Positions 19,111-28,510 are shown, numbered from the stretch's first letter. The stretch is 64,000 nucleotides of DNA from Teichococcus rhizosphaerae (GCF_002631185.1 NZ_PDNU01000001.1:186001-250000); one strand, 5' to 3'. Notes: generated by a model not told the origin, from the letters alone. Program-made: numbers and translations.

Positions 19111-19712
19111 GCGGCGGCCCGTTCCGGCGCCGGGAGGTTCACCCCCGCCATGGTCAGGAAGTTGCGCAGGATGTCGTGCCCATGCGCGCTGGCGATGCTC
19201 TCGGGGTGGAACTGCACGCCCCAGACGGGCAGGTCGCGATGCGCGAGGCCCATGATCAGCCCGTCCTCCGTCCAGGCCGTCACCTCCAGCTCGGGCGGCA
19301 GCCCCTCGCGCCGCACCACCAGCGAATGGTAGCGCGTGGCGGGGAAGGGGCTGGGCAGGCCGTGGAACAGGTCGGTGTCCCGGTGGTGCATTGGCCAGAC
19401 CTTGCCGTGCACCGGCACGGGCGCGCGCTCGACGATGCCGCCGAAGGCATCGCCGATCGCCTGGTGGCCGAGGCACACCCCCATCAGCGGCACGCGCTTC
19501 GCGGCGGCGGCGCGGATCAGGGGGAGGCAGATGCCCGCCTCGCGCGGGGTGCAGGGGCCGGGCGAGAGCAGGATGGCCTGCGGCTCCAGCGCCAGCGCCT
19601 CCTCCGGCGTCAGCGCGTCGTTGCGCCGCACCTCCACCCGGGCGCCGAGGTCGCCCAGGAAGTGGTAGAGGTTGAAGGTGAAGCTGTCGTAGTTGTCGAT
19701 CAACAGGATCAT
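19107..19712 (-). CDS. trpG: Anthranilate synthase glutaminase subunit
   Basis: Class I glutamine amidotransferase (201 residues) that feeds ammonia to TrpE. The opening [20 protein letters not shown], the nucleophile loop [16 protein letters not shown] and the His-Glu pair in [12 protein letters not shown] form the complete triad. It lies 39 bases after trpE and overlaps trpD. No separate pabA is seen, so it may also serve folate synthesis, as in some bacteria. Confidence 0.97.
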   Translation of the reverse strand: MILLIDNYDSFTFNLYHFLGDLGARVEVRRNDALTPEEALALEPQAILLSPGPCTPREAGICLPLIRAAAAKRVPLMGVCLGHQAIGDAFGGIVERAPVPVHGKVWPMHHRDTDLFHGLPSPFPATRYHSLVVRREGLPPELEVTAWTEDGLIMGLAHRDLPVWGVQFHPESIASAHGHDILRNFLTMAGVNLPAPERAAA

Positions 19713-19751
19713 GGTGAGCGATCCTTCTCCCCCTGGGCGCCCCTGGTCAAG

Positions 19752-21272
19752 TTATCGCCGGCCGGCGGCGAAGCGGACGGCCTCCTCGGCGGCGCGGAAC
19801 AGGCCGCGCGCCTTGGCCCGCGTTTCCTCGTATTCGGCCGCGGGGTCGGAATCGGCCACCACGCCGCAGCCGGCCTGGACATACATGGTGCCGTCCTTCA
19901 CCAGCGCGGTGCGCAGCGCGATGCAGGTGTCCATGCCGCCATCGGCGCCGAAATAGCCGACGCCGCCGGCATAAAGGCCGCGCCGCGAGGGCTCCAGCTC
20001 CTCGATGATCTCCATGGCCCGCACCTTCGGCGCGCCCGAGAGCGTGCCGGCGGGGAAGCCGGCGGACAGCGCCTCCAGCGCGCCCACGCCCTCCCGCGCC
20101 CGGCCGCGCACCTCGCTGGCGATGTGCATCACCTGGCTGTAGCGCTCGATGTTGAAGCTCTGCGTCACGCGCACCGAGCCGATCTCGGCCACGCGGCCGA
20201 CATCGTTGCGGCCGAGGTCGAGCAGCATCAGGTGCTCGGCGCGCTCCTTCTCGTCGGCCAGCAGCTCCTTTTCCAGCGCCAGGTCCTGCTCGGGCGTCGC
20301 GCCGCGCGGGCGGGTGCCGGCGAGCGGGCGCACCGTGACCTCGCCCTGGCGCAGCCGCACCAGGATCTCCGGGCTGGCGCCCACCGCCGCATAGCCGCCG
20401 AAGTCGAAGAAGAACAGGAAGGGCGCCGGGTTGATCCGCCGCAGCGCCCGGTAGAGGGCGAAGGGCGGCAGCGCGAAGGGCACGGAGAAGCGCTGGCTCG
20501 GCACCACCTGGAACACGTCGCCCGCGCGGATGTATTCCTTGGCCCGCTCCACGGCGGCGAGGAAGTCGGCGCGCGCGTAGTTGGAGGCGGGCTCCGGCAG
20601 GGCCGGCAGGTTGGCCGGCGGCGCCGGCCGGGGCAGGGGGCGGTCCAGCGCCGCCTCGGCCTCGTCCAGCCGCGCCAGGGCGGCATCCCAGGCCGCCTGC
20701 GGGTCGAGGCCGGGGAAGACGGGCGCGCAGAGGGTCAGCGTGTCCCGCACGTGATCGAACACCGCGATCAGGGTGGGGCGCATCATCACCGCCTCGGGGA
20801 TGCCGAGCACGTCCGGCCGCAGCGCCGGCAGGCGCTCCATGTGCCGCACCATGTCGTAGCCGAGATAGCCGAACAGGCCGGCGGCGATGGGCGGCAGCCC
20901 GGCCGGCAGCGGCAGGCGCGCGGCCTCGATGGCGGCGGCGAGGCTTTCCATGGGCGGCGCCGCCTCCGCCGCGAAGGCGTGCGGGGCGGAGAGCGCGTGG
21001 CGGTTGATCTCTGCGCGGCCGTCGCGGCAGCGCCAGACGAGGTCCGGCGCCATGCCGATGGCGGAATAGCGCCCGCGCGCCGCGCCGCCCTCGACGCTCT
21101 CGAACAGGAAGGCGTTGGGCTGGCCCTGCACCAGCTTGAGATAGGCGCCGACCGGTGTGTCCAGGTCGGCCACCCGCTCGCGCCAGAGCACCTGCCCCTG
21201 GCCGGCGCCGAGGCCGGCGGCGAAGGCCTGGAAGTCGGGACCCTGGGTGAAGCCGGTGGAGGGAGCGTTCAT
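19752..21272 (-). CDS. trpE: Anthranilate synthase component I
   Basis: Converts chorismate and ammonia to anthranilate, the first tryptophan step. The 506 residues show the chorismate-binding core: DVFQVVPSQRFSV, FFDFGGYAAVGASPEILVRL, PLAGTRPRGATPEQD, LLDLGRNDVGRVAEIGSV, SGAPKVRAMEIIEELEP and a terminal YVQAGCGVVADSDPAAEY. Start ATG 21272 overlaps the ppiD stop (ATGA). Because translation is coupled to ppiD there is no room for a trp leader peptide; control must act upstream of ppiD or by feedback on the enzyme. Confidence 0.97.
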   Translation of the reverse strand: MNAPSTGFTQGPDFQAFAAGLGAGQGQVLWRERVADLDTPVGAYLKLVQGQPNAFLFESVEGGAARGRYSAIGMAPDLVWRCRDGRAEINRHALSAPHAFAAEAAPPMESLAAAIEAARLPLPAGLPPIAAGLFGYLGYDMVRHMERLPALRPDVLGIPEAVMMRPTLIAVFDHVRDTLTLCAPVFPGLDPQAAWDAALARLDEAEAALDRPLPRPAPPANLPALPEPASNYARADFLAAVERAKEYIRAGDVFQVVPSQRFSVPFALPPFALYRALRRINPAPFLFFFDFGGYAAVGASPEILVRLRQGEVTVRPLAGTRPRGATPEQDLALEKELLADEKERAEHLMLLDLGRNDVGRVAEIGSVRVTQSFNIERYSQVMHIASEVRGRAREGVGALEALSAGFPAGTLSGAPKVRAMEIIEELEPSRRGLYAGGVGYFGADGGMDTCIALRTALVKDGTMYVQAGCGVVADSDPAAEYEETRAKARGLFRAAEEAVRFAAGRR

Positions 21273-23164
21273 CGGTTGGCGACCTGGCCCAGCATGTTCT
21301 CGTTGTAGGTGACCTCGCCGCGGGCGCGCAGCGCGTCCAGATACTGCGCCTCGAGATCGGCCAGCATGGCCTGCTCCACGGCGTCGCGCGTGCGGCCGAG
21401 GGCCAGCGGGTCGCTGTCCGGATCGAAGCGCAGCACCTCCAGCACCTGCGCCACCGCGAAGCCGTCGGCCGTCTCGGCCATGGTGGCGGCGTTCGGCGCG
21501 GCGGCGAAGAGCGGCTGCGCCAGCTCGGGCGGCAGGCCCTGCTGGGGCTGCGGCTGCCGGCCGAAGGGGCCGATGCGGCGGGAGGCGAGCCCCGCCTCGC
21601 GCGCCGCCTCGGCCAGCGGCTTGCCGCCCTGCACGGCGGCGAGCAGCCCGGCGGCGCGCTCCTCCACCGAGCGGCGGCGGGCATCGGCGGTCCAGGCTTC
21701 CAGCACCGGCTCGCGCACCGTCTCGAAGGGGCGCAGCGCGGCGGGCACCACCTCGCGCAGCTCGAAGGCGAAGAGGGCGGTCTGCCCCGCCTCGGCCAGG
21801 CGCGGCATCTGCCCCTGCTGCGCGGCGAAGACGGCGCGCAGCGCGATGTCCCGCGCCCCGCCATCCAGCGGCAGGGCCACGGGGCGGCCCTCGCGGTCGA
21901 GGCCCCGGGCATCCAGCGTCACCTCGGCCAGGGCGAGGCCGAAGCGCGGCGCGACCTCCGCCAGGCTGGCGCCGCCGGCCAGCGCGTCCTCCACCTCGTT
22001 GGCGCGCTCATAGGCGAGGTCGGCGGCGCGTTCCCGCTTCACCTCCGCCTCCACCTGGGCGCGCACCGCGTCGAAGCCGCGGCTCTCGCCCGGCGCGATG
22101 CCGGTGACGCGCAGCACATGCCAGCCGAAGGGGCTCTGCACCGGCGCGCTGACGCCACCCTCCGGCAGGGCGAAGGCGGCTTCCGCCAGCGCCTCCACCG
22201 GCAGGCCGGCGCGGTCCAGCGTGCCGAGCGGCAGGGCCTGCCCGCCAGCCTCCCGCGCCGCCGCCTCGATCGCGGCGAAGTCGGCGCCCTCGCGCCAGCG
22301 GGCGGCCAGGGCCTCGGCCTTCTCCCGGTCCTGCAGCAGGGCCTGCTCCAGGGTGCGGCGCTCCGGCGTCTCGAACTGGCTGCGGCGCGCCTCGAAGGCT
22401 GCGCGCAACTCCTCCTCGGTGGGTTGCACCTCGGCCGCCAGCGTCTCGGGCGACAGCACGGCGATCACGGCGTGGCGGTATTCGGGGGAGGAGAAGCGGT
22501 CCGGGTTGTTCTCGTGGTAGCGGCGGAGCTGCGCCTCCTCGGGCGCGGCCGGCTCCGGCGCGCCGGCCAGCGGCAGCAGCACCAGCTCCGCCACGCGCTG
22601 CTCGCGCTCCCAGGCCAGCAGCGGGCGGGTCAGCGCATCCGGCCCGGCGGCGCCGGCGCGCACGGCGCCGACCAGCTGCTGGCGCCGCAGGTCGTCGCGC
22701 AGCAGGTTGAGGAAGCCCGCTTCCGAGAGGCCGTTGTTGCGCAGGAAGCCGTCCAGCAGCGGCCGGCTGAAGCGGCCATCGGCGCCCTGGAAGGCGGGGA
22801 TGGAGAACACATAGTCGCGCAGCGCCGCCTCCGGCGCGACGATGCCGAGGCGGTCCGCCTCCTGGCGCTGCACGCGCTCCATCACCAGCCCCTCCACCGC
22901 CTGGCGGGACAGGGCGGCGGCCATCTGCGGGGTGATGTCGAAGCTGCCGCCGAGCTGGCGCTGCACGCGCTGCATCTCGCGCCGCGCGGCCTCCTGCGCC
23001 TCGGGCAGCTCGATCGCTTCGCCCCCCACCCGGGCCACCGCCCGGTCGGTGCCGAAGTTCCGCACGATGTCCTCGATCCCCCAGATGGCGAAGGACAGGA
23101 TGAGGAGGACGAAGAGGCCCTTGGCGAACCAGGTGCCGGCGAGGCGGCGCAGTGCAGTGAGCAT
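21269..23164 (-). CDS. ppiD: PpiD-like periplasmic peptidyl-prolyl isomerase
   Basis: Membrane-anchored folding factor of 631 residues. One N-terminal membrane helix (about 14-35, FAKGLFVLLILSFAIWGIED) leaves the rest in the periplasm. A SurA-N-like chaperone domain follows (REMQRVQRQLGGSFDITPQM), then a parvulin domain near 240-340 (LPLGTLDRAGLPVEALAEAA, VQSPFGWHVLRVTGI), then a helical C-terminal part. Start ATG 23164 was chosen over an upstream extension because it begins exactly at the basic anchor sequence MLTALRRLAG. It is the first gene of the trp/moa run and divergent from tpiA, a common alphaproteobacterial arrangement. Confidence 0.92.
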   Translation of the reverse strand: MLTALRRLAGTWFAKGLFVLLILSFAIWGIEDIVRNFGTDRAVARVGGEAIELPEAQEAARREMQRVQRQLGGSFDITPQMAAALSRQAVEGLVMERVQRQEADRLGIVAPEAALRDYVFSIPAFQGADGRFSRPLLDGFLRNNGLSEAGFLNLLRDDLRRQQLVGAVRAGAAGPDALTRPLLAWEREQRVAELVLLPLAGAPEPAAPEEAQLRRYHENNPDRFSSPEYRHAVIAVLSPETLAAEVQPTEEELRAAFEARRSQFETPERRTLEQALLQDREKAEALAARWREGADFAAIEAAAREAGGQALPLGTLDRAGLPVEALAEAAFALPEGGVSAPVQSPFGWHVLRVTGIAPGESRGFDAVRAQVEAEVKRERAADLAYERANEVEDALAGGASLAEVAPRFGLALAEVTLDARGLDREGRPVALPLDGGARDIALRAVFAAQQGQMPRLAEAGQTALFAFELREVVPAALRPFETVREPVLEAWTADARRRSVEERAAGLLAAVQGGKPLAEAAREAGLASRRIGPFGRQPQPQQGLPPELAQPLFAAAPNAATMAETADGFAVAQVLEVLRFDPDSDPLALGRTRDAVEQAMLADLEAQYLDALRARGEVTYNENMLGQVANR

Positions 23165-23205
23165 CGTATTCCGCGGAAGGGGGTGAGGGCGGGGAAAGCG
23201 CGCGG

Positions 23206-23234
23206 ACCATAGGGAAAAGGCGGGCGGTTGCCAA
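23206..23234 (-). promoter_or_regulatory. Promoter for the ppiD-trp-moa operon
   Basis: Read on the minus strand: TTGGCA (23234-23229), 17-base spacer, TATGGT (23211-23206). Matches are 5 of 6 and 4 of 6; the start point would be about 35 bases before the ppiD ATG. On the plus strand the same spot reads TTGCCA (23228-23233), followed 17 bases later by TAGCGC, a weaker candidate for tpiA. The two divergent promoters may thus share their -35 site. Confidence 0.5.
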
Positions 23235-23312
23235 ACGCCGGCACCGCCTGTAGCGCGGCGTGGCGACACTTTGTTCGCCACGAGACGGCCAGACAAACAA
23301 AAGGAGACGGGG

Positions 23313-24059
23313 ATGACCCCAGGCGTGCGACCGCTGATCGCCGGAAACTGGAAGATGCACGGCACCCTGGCCGAGGCCACCGCCCTCGCCGCGGGCGTGG
23401 CCGCCGGGGCCGCCGGCAAGGCCGAGCTGCTGGTCTGCCCGCCCTTTCCGCATCTCGTGCCGGTGGGCGAGGCGCTCCGGGGCAAGGCCGTGGCGCTGGG
23501 CGCGCAGGACTGCCACGCCGCCGCCAAGGGCGCCCACACGGGCGACGTGGCGGCGCCGATGCTGAAGGACCTCGGCGCCGCCTATGTCATCCTCGGCCAT
23601 TCCGAGCGCCGCGCTGACCATGGCGAGAGCGACGCGGCCGTGAAGGCCAAGGCCGGGGCGGCGCTGGCCGCGGGCCTCGTGCCGGTGGTGTGCGTGGGCG
23701 AGAGCGAGGCGCAGCGCGTCTCCGGCGAGGCCGAGGCGGTGGTGGCGGGGCAGCTCGCCGGCAGCCTGCCGGAGGGCTTCGCGGCCGCCGGCGGGGTGGT
23801 GGCGTATGAGCCGGTCTGGGCCATCGGCACCGGCCGCACCCCCACCGAGGCCGACATCGCCGCCATGCATGCCCGCATCCGCGCCGAGCTGGAAAAGGCC
23901 TTCGGGGAGGCGGGCAGGACGCTGCGCATCCTCTATGGCGGCTCGGTGAAGCCCGGCAACGCCAAGGGCATCCTGGCGCTGGCGCATGTGGACGGCGCGC
24001 TCGTCGGCGGCGCGAGCCTCAAGGCGGAGGACTTCCTGGGGATCGCGGCGGCGGTCTGA
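23313..24059 (+). CDS. tpiA: Triosephosphate isomerase
   Basis: Interconverts dihydroxyacetone phosphate and glyceraldehyde 3-phosphate in central carbon metabolism. The 248-residue TIM barrel has N12 and K14 in IAGNWKMHG, the catalytic histidine in YVILGHSERR, the catalytic glutamate in AYEPVWAIGTGRTPT and the phosphate loop YGGSVKPGNA. ATG 23313 is preceded by AAGGAG seven bases upstream. It is followed by a strong terminator. Confidence 0.97.
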   Translation: MTPGVRPLIAGNWKMHGTLAEATALAAGVAAGAAGKAELLVCPPFPHLVPVGEALRGKAVALGAQDCHAAAKGAHTGDVAAPMLKDLGAAYVILGHSERRADHGESDAAVKAKAGAALAAGLVPVVCVGESEAQRVSGEAEAVVAGQLAGSLPEGFAAAGGVVAYEPVWAIGTGRTPTEADIAAMHARIRAELEKAFGEAGRTLRILYGGSVKPGNAKGILALAHVDGALVGGASLKAEDFLGIAAAV

Positions 24060-24076
24060 CCTCAAGGTGAAGAAGG

Positions 24077-24112
24077 CCAGGGGAAGGAATTCCCCTGGAC
24101 CCCATCTTTTTT
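24077..24112 (+). terminator. Rho-independent terminator after tpiA
   Basis: Stem CCAGGGGAA (24077-24085) and TTCCCCTGG (24090-24098) around a GGAA loop, with TTTTTT at 24107-24112 after an eight-base spacer. It begins 18 bases after the tpiA stop. Confidence 0.7.
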
Positions 24113-24162
24113 CTGTCGGTTTGCCGATTGGCGGCGGCGCCGCGCGGCGCGAGACTGCGCCC

Positions 24163-25557
24163 ATGTCACAGGACCAGACCGCGCGGGTGCTCGCCGCCCT
24201 CGATTCCGCCCGCACCGCCACCGAGGCCAGCCTGATCGACTGGCTGCGCATCCCGAGCGTCAGCGCCCAGCCCGCCCATGCCGCGGATTGCCGCCACGCC
24301 GCCGAATGGCTGGCGGGCGAGCTGGTGGCGCTCGGCTTCGAGGCCGGGCTGCGCGAAACGCCGGGCCACCCCGTCGTCATCGCCACCCATCCGGGCCCGT
24401 CCCCGGACGCGCCGCACATCCTGATCTACGGGCATTACGACGTGCAGCCGCCGGAGCCGCTGGCGCTGTGGGACAGCCCGCCCTTCGAGCCGCAGGTGGT
24501 GCCGGGGCCGCGCGGCCCGCGCCTCGTCGCGCGCGGGGCGGTGGACGACAAGGGGCAGGTGATGACCTGGCTCGCCGCGCTGCGGGCCTGGAACAAGGTG
24601 GCCGGCGGCCCGCCGGTGCGCGTGACGGTGCTGGTGGAGGGCGAGGAGGAGATCGGCAGCCCCAACCTCGAGGCCGTGCTGGCGGCGGACAAGGACATCC
24701 TCTCGGCCGACATGGTGCTGATCAGCGACACCAACATGTGGGACGCGGCGACGCCCTCGCTGACCGTCAGCCTGCGCGGGCTGGTCTATACCCAGATCGA
24801 CCTGCGGCTGGGGGACCGCGACCTGCATTCCGGCCTGTTCGGCGGCTCGGCGGCCAATGTGCTGAACCTGCTGACGAAGATCCTGGGCGAGCTGAAGGAT
24901 GCGGACGGCCGCGTCCAGATCCCCGGCTTCTACGACGGCGTGCAGGAGCCCACGGCCGAGCAGCGCGCCGCCTGGGAAGCGTTGGGCTTCGACGAGGCGG
25001 CCTTCCTCGGCGCGCAGGGGCTTTCCGTGCCGGGCGGCGAGCGCGGCCGCTCCGCGCCCGAACGGCTCTGGGCCCGCCCCACCGCCGACATCAACGGCAT
25101 CTGGGGCGGCTACATGGGCGAGGGCTCCAAGACCGTCATCGCCTGCGAGGGCCATGCCAAGCTGTCCTGCCGCCTGGTGCCGGGGCAGGACCCGCAGAAG
25201 GTGATCGAGGGCATCCGGGAGTTCGTGCGCTCCCGCCTGCCGGCGGACGCGCAGTTCGAGTTGCAGGTCTTCGCCAGCGGTCCAGGGATCTCGATCCCGA
25301 TGGATTCGCCCTTCGTGCAGGCGGCGCGGGCGGTGCTGGCGGAGGAGTTCGGCCGGCCGGCGGTGATGGCGGGCGGCGGCGGCTCGATCCCGGTGGTGTC
25401 CAGCTTCAAATCCATCCTGGGCCTGGACAGCCTGCTGATGGGCTTCGGCCTGGATGACGACCAGGTGCACAGCCCGAACGAGAAGTTCGAGCTTGCCTGC
25501 CTGCATGCCGGCGCCCGCAGCCATGCGCGGCTCCTGGGCCGGCTGGCGCAGCGTTAA
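24163..25557 (+). CDS. M20-family metallopeptidase (dipeptidase)
   Basis: Zinc-dependent peptidase of 464 residues in the CNDP/PepV-like branch of M20. Metal and catalytic motifs are all present: IYGHYDVQPPEP (histidine and aspartate), ARGAVDDKGQVM (bridging aspartate), VEGEEEIGSPN (general base and ligand glutamates) and the C-terminal DQVHSPNEKFE (last histidine). The dimerisation insert lies between about 200 and 390 (LRLGDRDLHSGLFGGSAAN). Likely a cytosolic di- or tripeptidase; the substrate cannot be read. ATG 24163 gives the normal M20 start MSQDQTARVLAALDSA. Lone gene convergent with threonine aldolase. Confidence 0.92.
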   Translation: MSQDQTARVLAALDSARTATEASLIDWLRIPSVSAQPAHAADCRHAAEWLAGELVALGFEAGLRETPGHPVVIATHPGPSPDAPHILIYGHYDVQPPEPLALWDSPPFEPQVVPGPRGPRLVARGAVDDKGQVMTWLAALRAWNKVAGGPPVRVTVLVEGEEEIGSPNLEAVLAADKDILSADMVLISDTNMWDAATPSLTVSLRGLVYTQIDLRLGDRDLHSGLFGGSAANVLNLLTKILGELKDADGRVQIPGFYDGVQEPTAEQRAAWEALGFDEAAFLGAQGLSVPGGERGRSAPERLWARPTADINGIWGGYMGEGSKTVIACEGHAKLSCRLVPGQDPQKVIEGIREFVRSRLPADAQFELQVFASGPGISIPMDSPFVQAARAVLAEEFGRPAVMAGGGGSIPVVSSFKSILGLDSLLMGFGLDDDQVHSPNEKFELACLHAGARSHARLLGRLAQR

Positions 25558-25577
25558 GCTTCAGGAGGAGAGGGCAC

Positions 25578-25598
25578 GGGGAGGCGCGGTGCCTCCCC
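25578..25598. terminator. Hairpin between convergent dipeptidase and aldolase genes
   Basis: Perfect 8-bp stem GGGGAGGC (25578-25585) and GCCTCCCC (25591-25598), loop GCGGT, midway between two converging genes. There is no T-tract. A shared transcript-end structure is likely. Confidence 0.5.
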
Positions 25599-25605
25599 AT
25601 GCCGC

Positions 25606-26670
25606 TCAGGCGGCCAGGGCCTTGCGGGTGAGGGCGAGCGTCTCCTCGATCATCGGCGCCGTGATGCCGAGATGGGTGCAGGCGCGGATGCGCCCGCCCA
25701 GCATGGAAAGCTGGACGCCCTCCATCCGCAGGCGGCGCACCAGCGCGCCCGCTTCCAGCCCCGTGCCGGAGGGATCGAAGAAGACGAGGTTGGTGTCGGG
25801 CTCCTCGACCGTGATGCCCTCGATCTGCCGCAGGCCGCGGGCAAGGGCCCTGGCATTGGCATGGTCGTCGGCGAGGCGGTCCACATGGTGGTCCAGCGCG
25901 TGGATGCAGGCGGCGGCGCAGATGCCGGCCTGCCGCATGGAGCCGCCGAGGCGCTGCTTCCAGCGCCAGGCCTGGCCGATGAAGTCCGCCGGGCCCGCCA
26001 GCACGGCGCCAAGCGGCGCGCCCAGGCCCTTGGTGAAGTCCAGCCACACCGAGTCGAACCCGGCCACCATCTCGGCGGCGGGAATGCCGCTGGCCACCAC
26101 CGCGTTCATCAGACGGGCGCCGTCCATGTGGGTGGCCCAGCCCTGCTCGCGCGCCACGGCCACCACCGCGTCCAGCTCCGCCTGCGGCCACACCGCGCCG
26201 CCGCCGATGTTGGCGGTCTGCTCCACCTCCAGCAGGCGCTGCGGCGGGCTGTAGCGGCCGCCGGGGCGGATGGCGGCACGCAGCGCCTCGGCGCTGAACA
26301 TGCCGCGATCCCCCTTCAGCGGGTTGATCTGCACCCCGGCCAGCGCCGCGTGGGTGCCGCCCTCGCTGCTCAGGATGTGCGCCGTCTCATGCGCCAGAAC
26401 CTCCTCGCCGGGGCGGCAATGGGTGAGGATGGCGATGACGTTGCACATGGTGCCGGAGGGCAGAAACATCGCCGCCTCCTTGCCCAGCAGCGCCGCCATG
26501 CGGTCGCACAGGGCATTCACCGTCGGGTCGTCGCCGAACTGCTCGTCGCCCAGCTCGGCCTGCATCATCGCCGCCTTCATGGCGGGGGTGGGGAGGGTCT
26601 GGGTGTCCGAATAGAGGTTGATGCGGACGGGCGGCGCCCCGGCGGGCGGGCGGGCGGGAGCATGCACCAT
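25606..26670 (-). CDS. ltaE: Low-specificity L-threonine aldolase
   Basis: PLP enzyme that cleaves threonine or allo-threonine to glycine and acetaldehyde. The 354 residues have the family opening INLYSDTQTLPTPAMKAAM, GDEQFGDDPTVNALCDRMAALLGKEAAMFLPSGTM, HETAHILSSEGG, HMDGARLMNAV, and the Schiff-base lysine K214 in VWLDFTKGLGAPLGA. ATG 26670 with AAGG ten bases upstream gives a short extra N-terminus of about 15 residues before the conserved start. Lone gene; glycine supply or threonine catabolism is the probable role. Confidence 0.93.
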   Translation of the reverse strand: MVHAPARPPAGAPPVRINLYSDTQTLPTPAMKAAMMQAELGDEQFGDDPTVNALCDRMAALLGKEAAMFLPSGTMCNVIAILTHCRPGEEVLAHETAHILSSEGGTHAALAGVQINPLKGDRGMFSAEALRAAIRPGGRYSPPQRLLEVEQTANIGGGAVWPQAELDAVVAVAREQGWATHMDGARLMNAVVASGIPAAEMVAGFDSVWLDFTKGLGAPLGAVLAGPADFIGQAWRWKQRLGGSMRQAGICAAACIHALDHHVDRLADDHANARALARGLRQIEGITVEEPDTNLVFFDPSGTGLEAGALVRRLRMEGVQLSMLGGRIRACTHLGITAPMIEETLALTRKALAA

Positions 26671-26707
26671 GGAGCGGACCTTGTGGCTGTTGCGGAGGAT
26701 CGGTGGT

Positions 26708-26887
26708 TCATGTCGCGGATCGCGGCGCGCGGGCGGCGCCGTCTGCCCGGAGCACCGGCAGGGCCGGCAGCGCGGCCGCCGCCCCCCGCGCCATGTCCGG
26801 CCAGCCCGTGAGCCAGCCGCGACCCTCATGCCGCCAGGCCAGCAGCCCGGTGGCGGCGCGGAGCGGGAGGGTGAGGATCTTCGGCAT
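26708..26887 (-). CDS. Possible 59-residue protein of unknown function
   Basis: The 308 bases between threonine aldolase and the Coq10-like gene hold one short open frame: MPKILTLPLRAATGLLAWRHEG then GWLTGWPDMARGAAAALPAL. It has no recognisable domain and no good ribosome site, and its composition is what random high-GC sequence can give. It might be the last member of the pdh/lipA run, starting about 90 bases after the Coq10-like stop. Reported only because nothing else explains this stretch. Confidence 0.25.
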   Translation of the reverse strand: MPKILTLPLRAATGLLAWRHEGRGWLTGWPDMARGAAAALPALPVLRADGAARAPRSAT

Positions 26888-26978
26888 GGCACGCCCGAGC
26901 ATGCCAGCGCATGCCGGCGCCGTCAGCCCCCCAACCCCCCGCCTCGGGCCGGGCAGCCAGGCTTCAGGCGACGGGTCT

Positions 26979-27464
26979 TCAGGCGGTAGGGCTTCCCGGC
27001 ACGGGCTGGCCATCGGCGGCGCGGCCGCGGCCGTCGCGCCCATAGAGCGCCATGGCGCGGCGCTCGAAGGCACGCACCATCAGCCGCACCGCCTCATTGA
27101 ACACGGTGCCGATGACGGCCTGCAACAGGCGGGACTTGAACTCGAAATCGACAAAGAAATCGACCTCGGTGCCGCCCTCGACCGGGGTGAACTTCCAGGT
27201 GTTGTTCAGGTAGCGGAAGGGGCCGTTCTCGTACTGCACCCGCACCGCGCTGGGCCGCTCCAGCGACACGCGGGAGCGGAAGGTTTCCCGGAACATCTTG
27301 AAGCCGATGGTCAGGTCGGCCAGCAGCTCCGTCTCGGTGTGGGAGACGACGCGCGCCCCCACGCACCAGGGAAGGAATTCCGGATAGCGGCGCACATCCG
27401 CCACCAGGTTGAACATCTGCTCGGGCGTATAGCGCAGGATGCGCTTCTCGGCATGGGTCGGCAT
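26979..27464 (-). CDS. Coq10/RatA-family START-domain protein
   Basis: A 161-residue polyketide-cyclase/START-fold protein. Family features: EKRILRYTPEQMFNLVADVRRYPEFLPWC, LTIGFKMFRETFRSRVSL, GPFRYLNNTWKFTP, EVDFFVDFEFKSRLLQAVIGTVF. The eukaryotic relative Coq10 binds ubiquinone and supports its delivery to the respiratory chain. E. coli RatA is described as a ribosome-association toxin, but in alphaproteobacteria a quinone role is more likely. Its ATG shares one base with the lipA stop (TGATG), so the two are coupled. About 20 C-terminal residues are an unconserved glycine/arginine-rich tail. Confidence 0.9.
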   Translation of the reverse strand: MPTHAEKRILRYTPEQMFNLVADVRRYPEFLPWCVGARVVSHTETELLADLTIGFKMFRETFRSRVSLERPSAVRVQYENGPFRYLNNTWKFTPVEGGTEVDFFVDFEFKSRLLQAVIGTVFNEAVRLMVRAFERRAMALYGRDGRGRAADGQPVPGSPTA

Positions 27465-28510
27465 CAGATGGCGGCGTCCGCGAGCTTCATGCCGGCCAGC
27501 CGCGCGTTGCGGGCGTCGCGCAGCGCCGCGAAATCCCGGTCGGCGTGGTAGGAGGAGCGGGTCAGCGGCGTGGCGGACACCAGCAGGAAGCCCTTGCTGC
27601 GCGCCATGCGGGCATAGTCCTCGAACTCGGCGGGCTCCACGAAGCGGTCCACCGCGGCGTGCTTGACGGTGGGCTGCAGGTACTGGCCGATGGTGAGGAA
27701 GTCGATATCGGCGCTGCGCATGTCGTCCATCACCTGCAGCACCTCGAGCCGCGTCTCGCCCAGCCCCACCATGACGCCGGACTTGGTGAAGATGGAGGGG
27801 TCCAGCTCCTTCACCCGGTCCAGCAGCCGCAGCGAGTGGAAGTAGCGGGCGCCGGGGCGGATGGTGGGGTAGAGCTTCGGCACCGTTTCCAGGTTGTGGT
27901 TGAACACGTCCGGCCGGGCCGCCACCACCACCTCCAGCGCGCCCTCCTTGCGCAGGAAGTCGGGCGTCAGGATCTCGATGGTGGTCTCGGGCGCCGCGGC
28001 GCGGATGGCGGCGATGGTGGCGGCGAAGTGCGCCGCGCCGCCATCGGCCAGGTCGTCGCGGTCCACGCTGGTGATCACCACGTGACGCAAGCCGAGCTTG
28101 GCCACCGCGTCGGCCACGCGGCGCGGCTCGTCGGCGTCCAGGTGCTTGGGCATGCCGGTGGTGATGTTGCAGAAGGCGCAGGCGCGGGTGCAGATCTCGC
28201 CCATGATCATCATGGTGGCGTGGCGCTGCGACCAGCACTCGCCGATATTGGGGCAGGCCGCCTCCTCGCACACCGTCACCAGCTTGTTGTCGCGCATCAG
28301 GTTGCGCGTTTCCTGGTAGATCGGGTGCGTCGGCGCCTTGACGCGGATCCAGTCCGGCTTGCGCTTGATCGGGTTGTCCGGCCGGTTCGCCTTTTCCGGG
28401 TGGCGCAGCGCGGCTGCCGGTCTGGGCGGCGGCGCGACGGGCTTCACGCCGCCATCGGCATTGGAAACCGCGCCGCCGGCCCGGTGGTCGATCAGAATAC
28501 GGGTGGCCAT
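27464..28510 (-). CDS. lipA: Lipoyl synthase
   Basis: Radical-SAM enzyme that inserts two sulfur atoms into protein-bound octanoate, making the lipoyl group used by PDH. The 348 residues contain both iron-sulfur clusters: auxiliary C81, C86 and C92 ([12 protein letters not shown]) and radical-SAM C107, C111 and C114 (CTRACAFC). The C-terminal arginine-serine motif RSSYHADR is present. ATG 28510 starts [10 protein letters not shown]; a longer frame upstream lacks family resemblance. It sits behind lpd in the PDH operon, matching product to user. lipB is not in the window. Confidence 0.97.
   Translation of the reverse strand: MATRILIDHRAGGAVSNADGGVKPVAPPPRPAAALRHPEKANRPDNPIKRKPDWIRVKAPTHPIYQETRNLMRDNKLVTVCEEAACPNIGECWSQRHATMMIMGEICTRACAFCNITTGMPKHLDADEPRRVADAVAKLGLRHVVITSVDRDDLADGGAAHFAATIAAIRAAAPETTIEILTPDFLRKEGALEVVVAARPDVFNHNLETVPKLYPTIRPGARYFHSLRLLDRVKELDPSIFTKSGVMVGLGETRLEVLQVMDDMRSADIDFLTIGQYLQPTVKHAAVDRFVEPAEFEDYARMARSKGFLLVSATPLTRSSYHADRDFAALRDARNARLAGMKLADAAI

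Noticed and set aside
19713-21272. A trp leader peptide and attenuator ahead of trpE
   Set aside because: trpE overlaps the ppiD stop by four bases, leaving no leader, and no Trp-rich short frame is present.
26709-26800. A second short minus-strand frame starting at the stop of the 59-residue candidate
   Set aside because: It would begin inside an already doubtful gene and runs into the threonine aldolase start in another frame, without a ribosome site.
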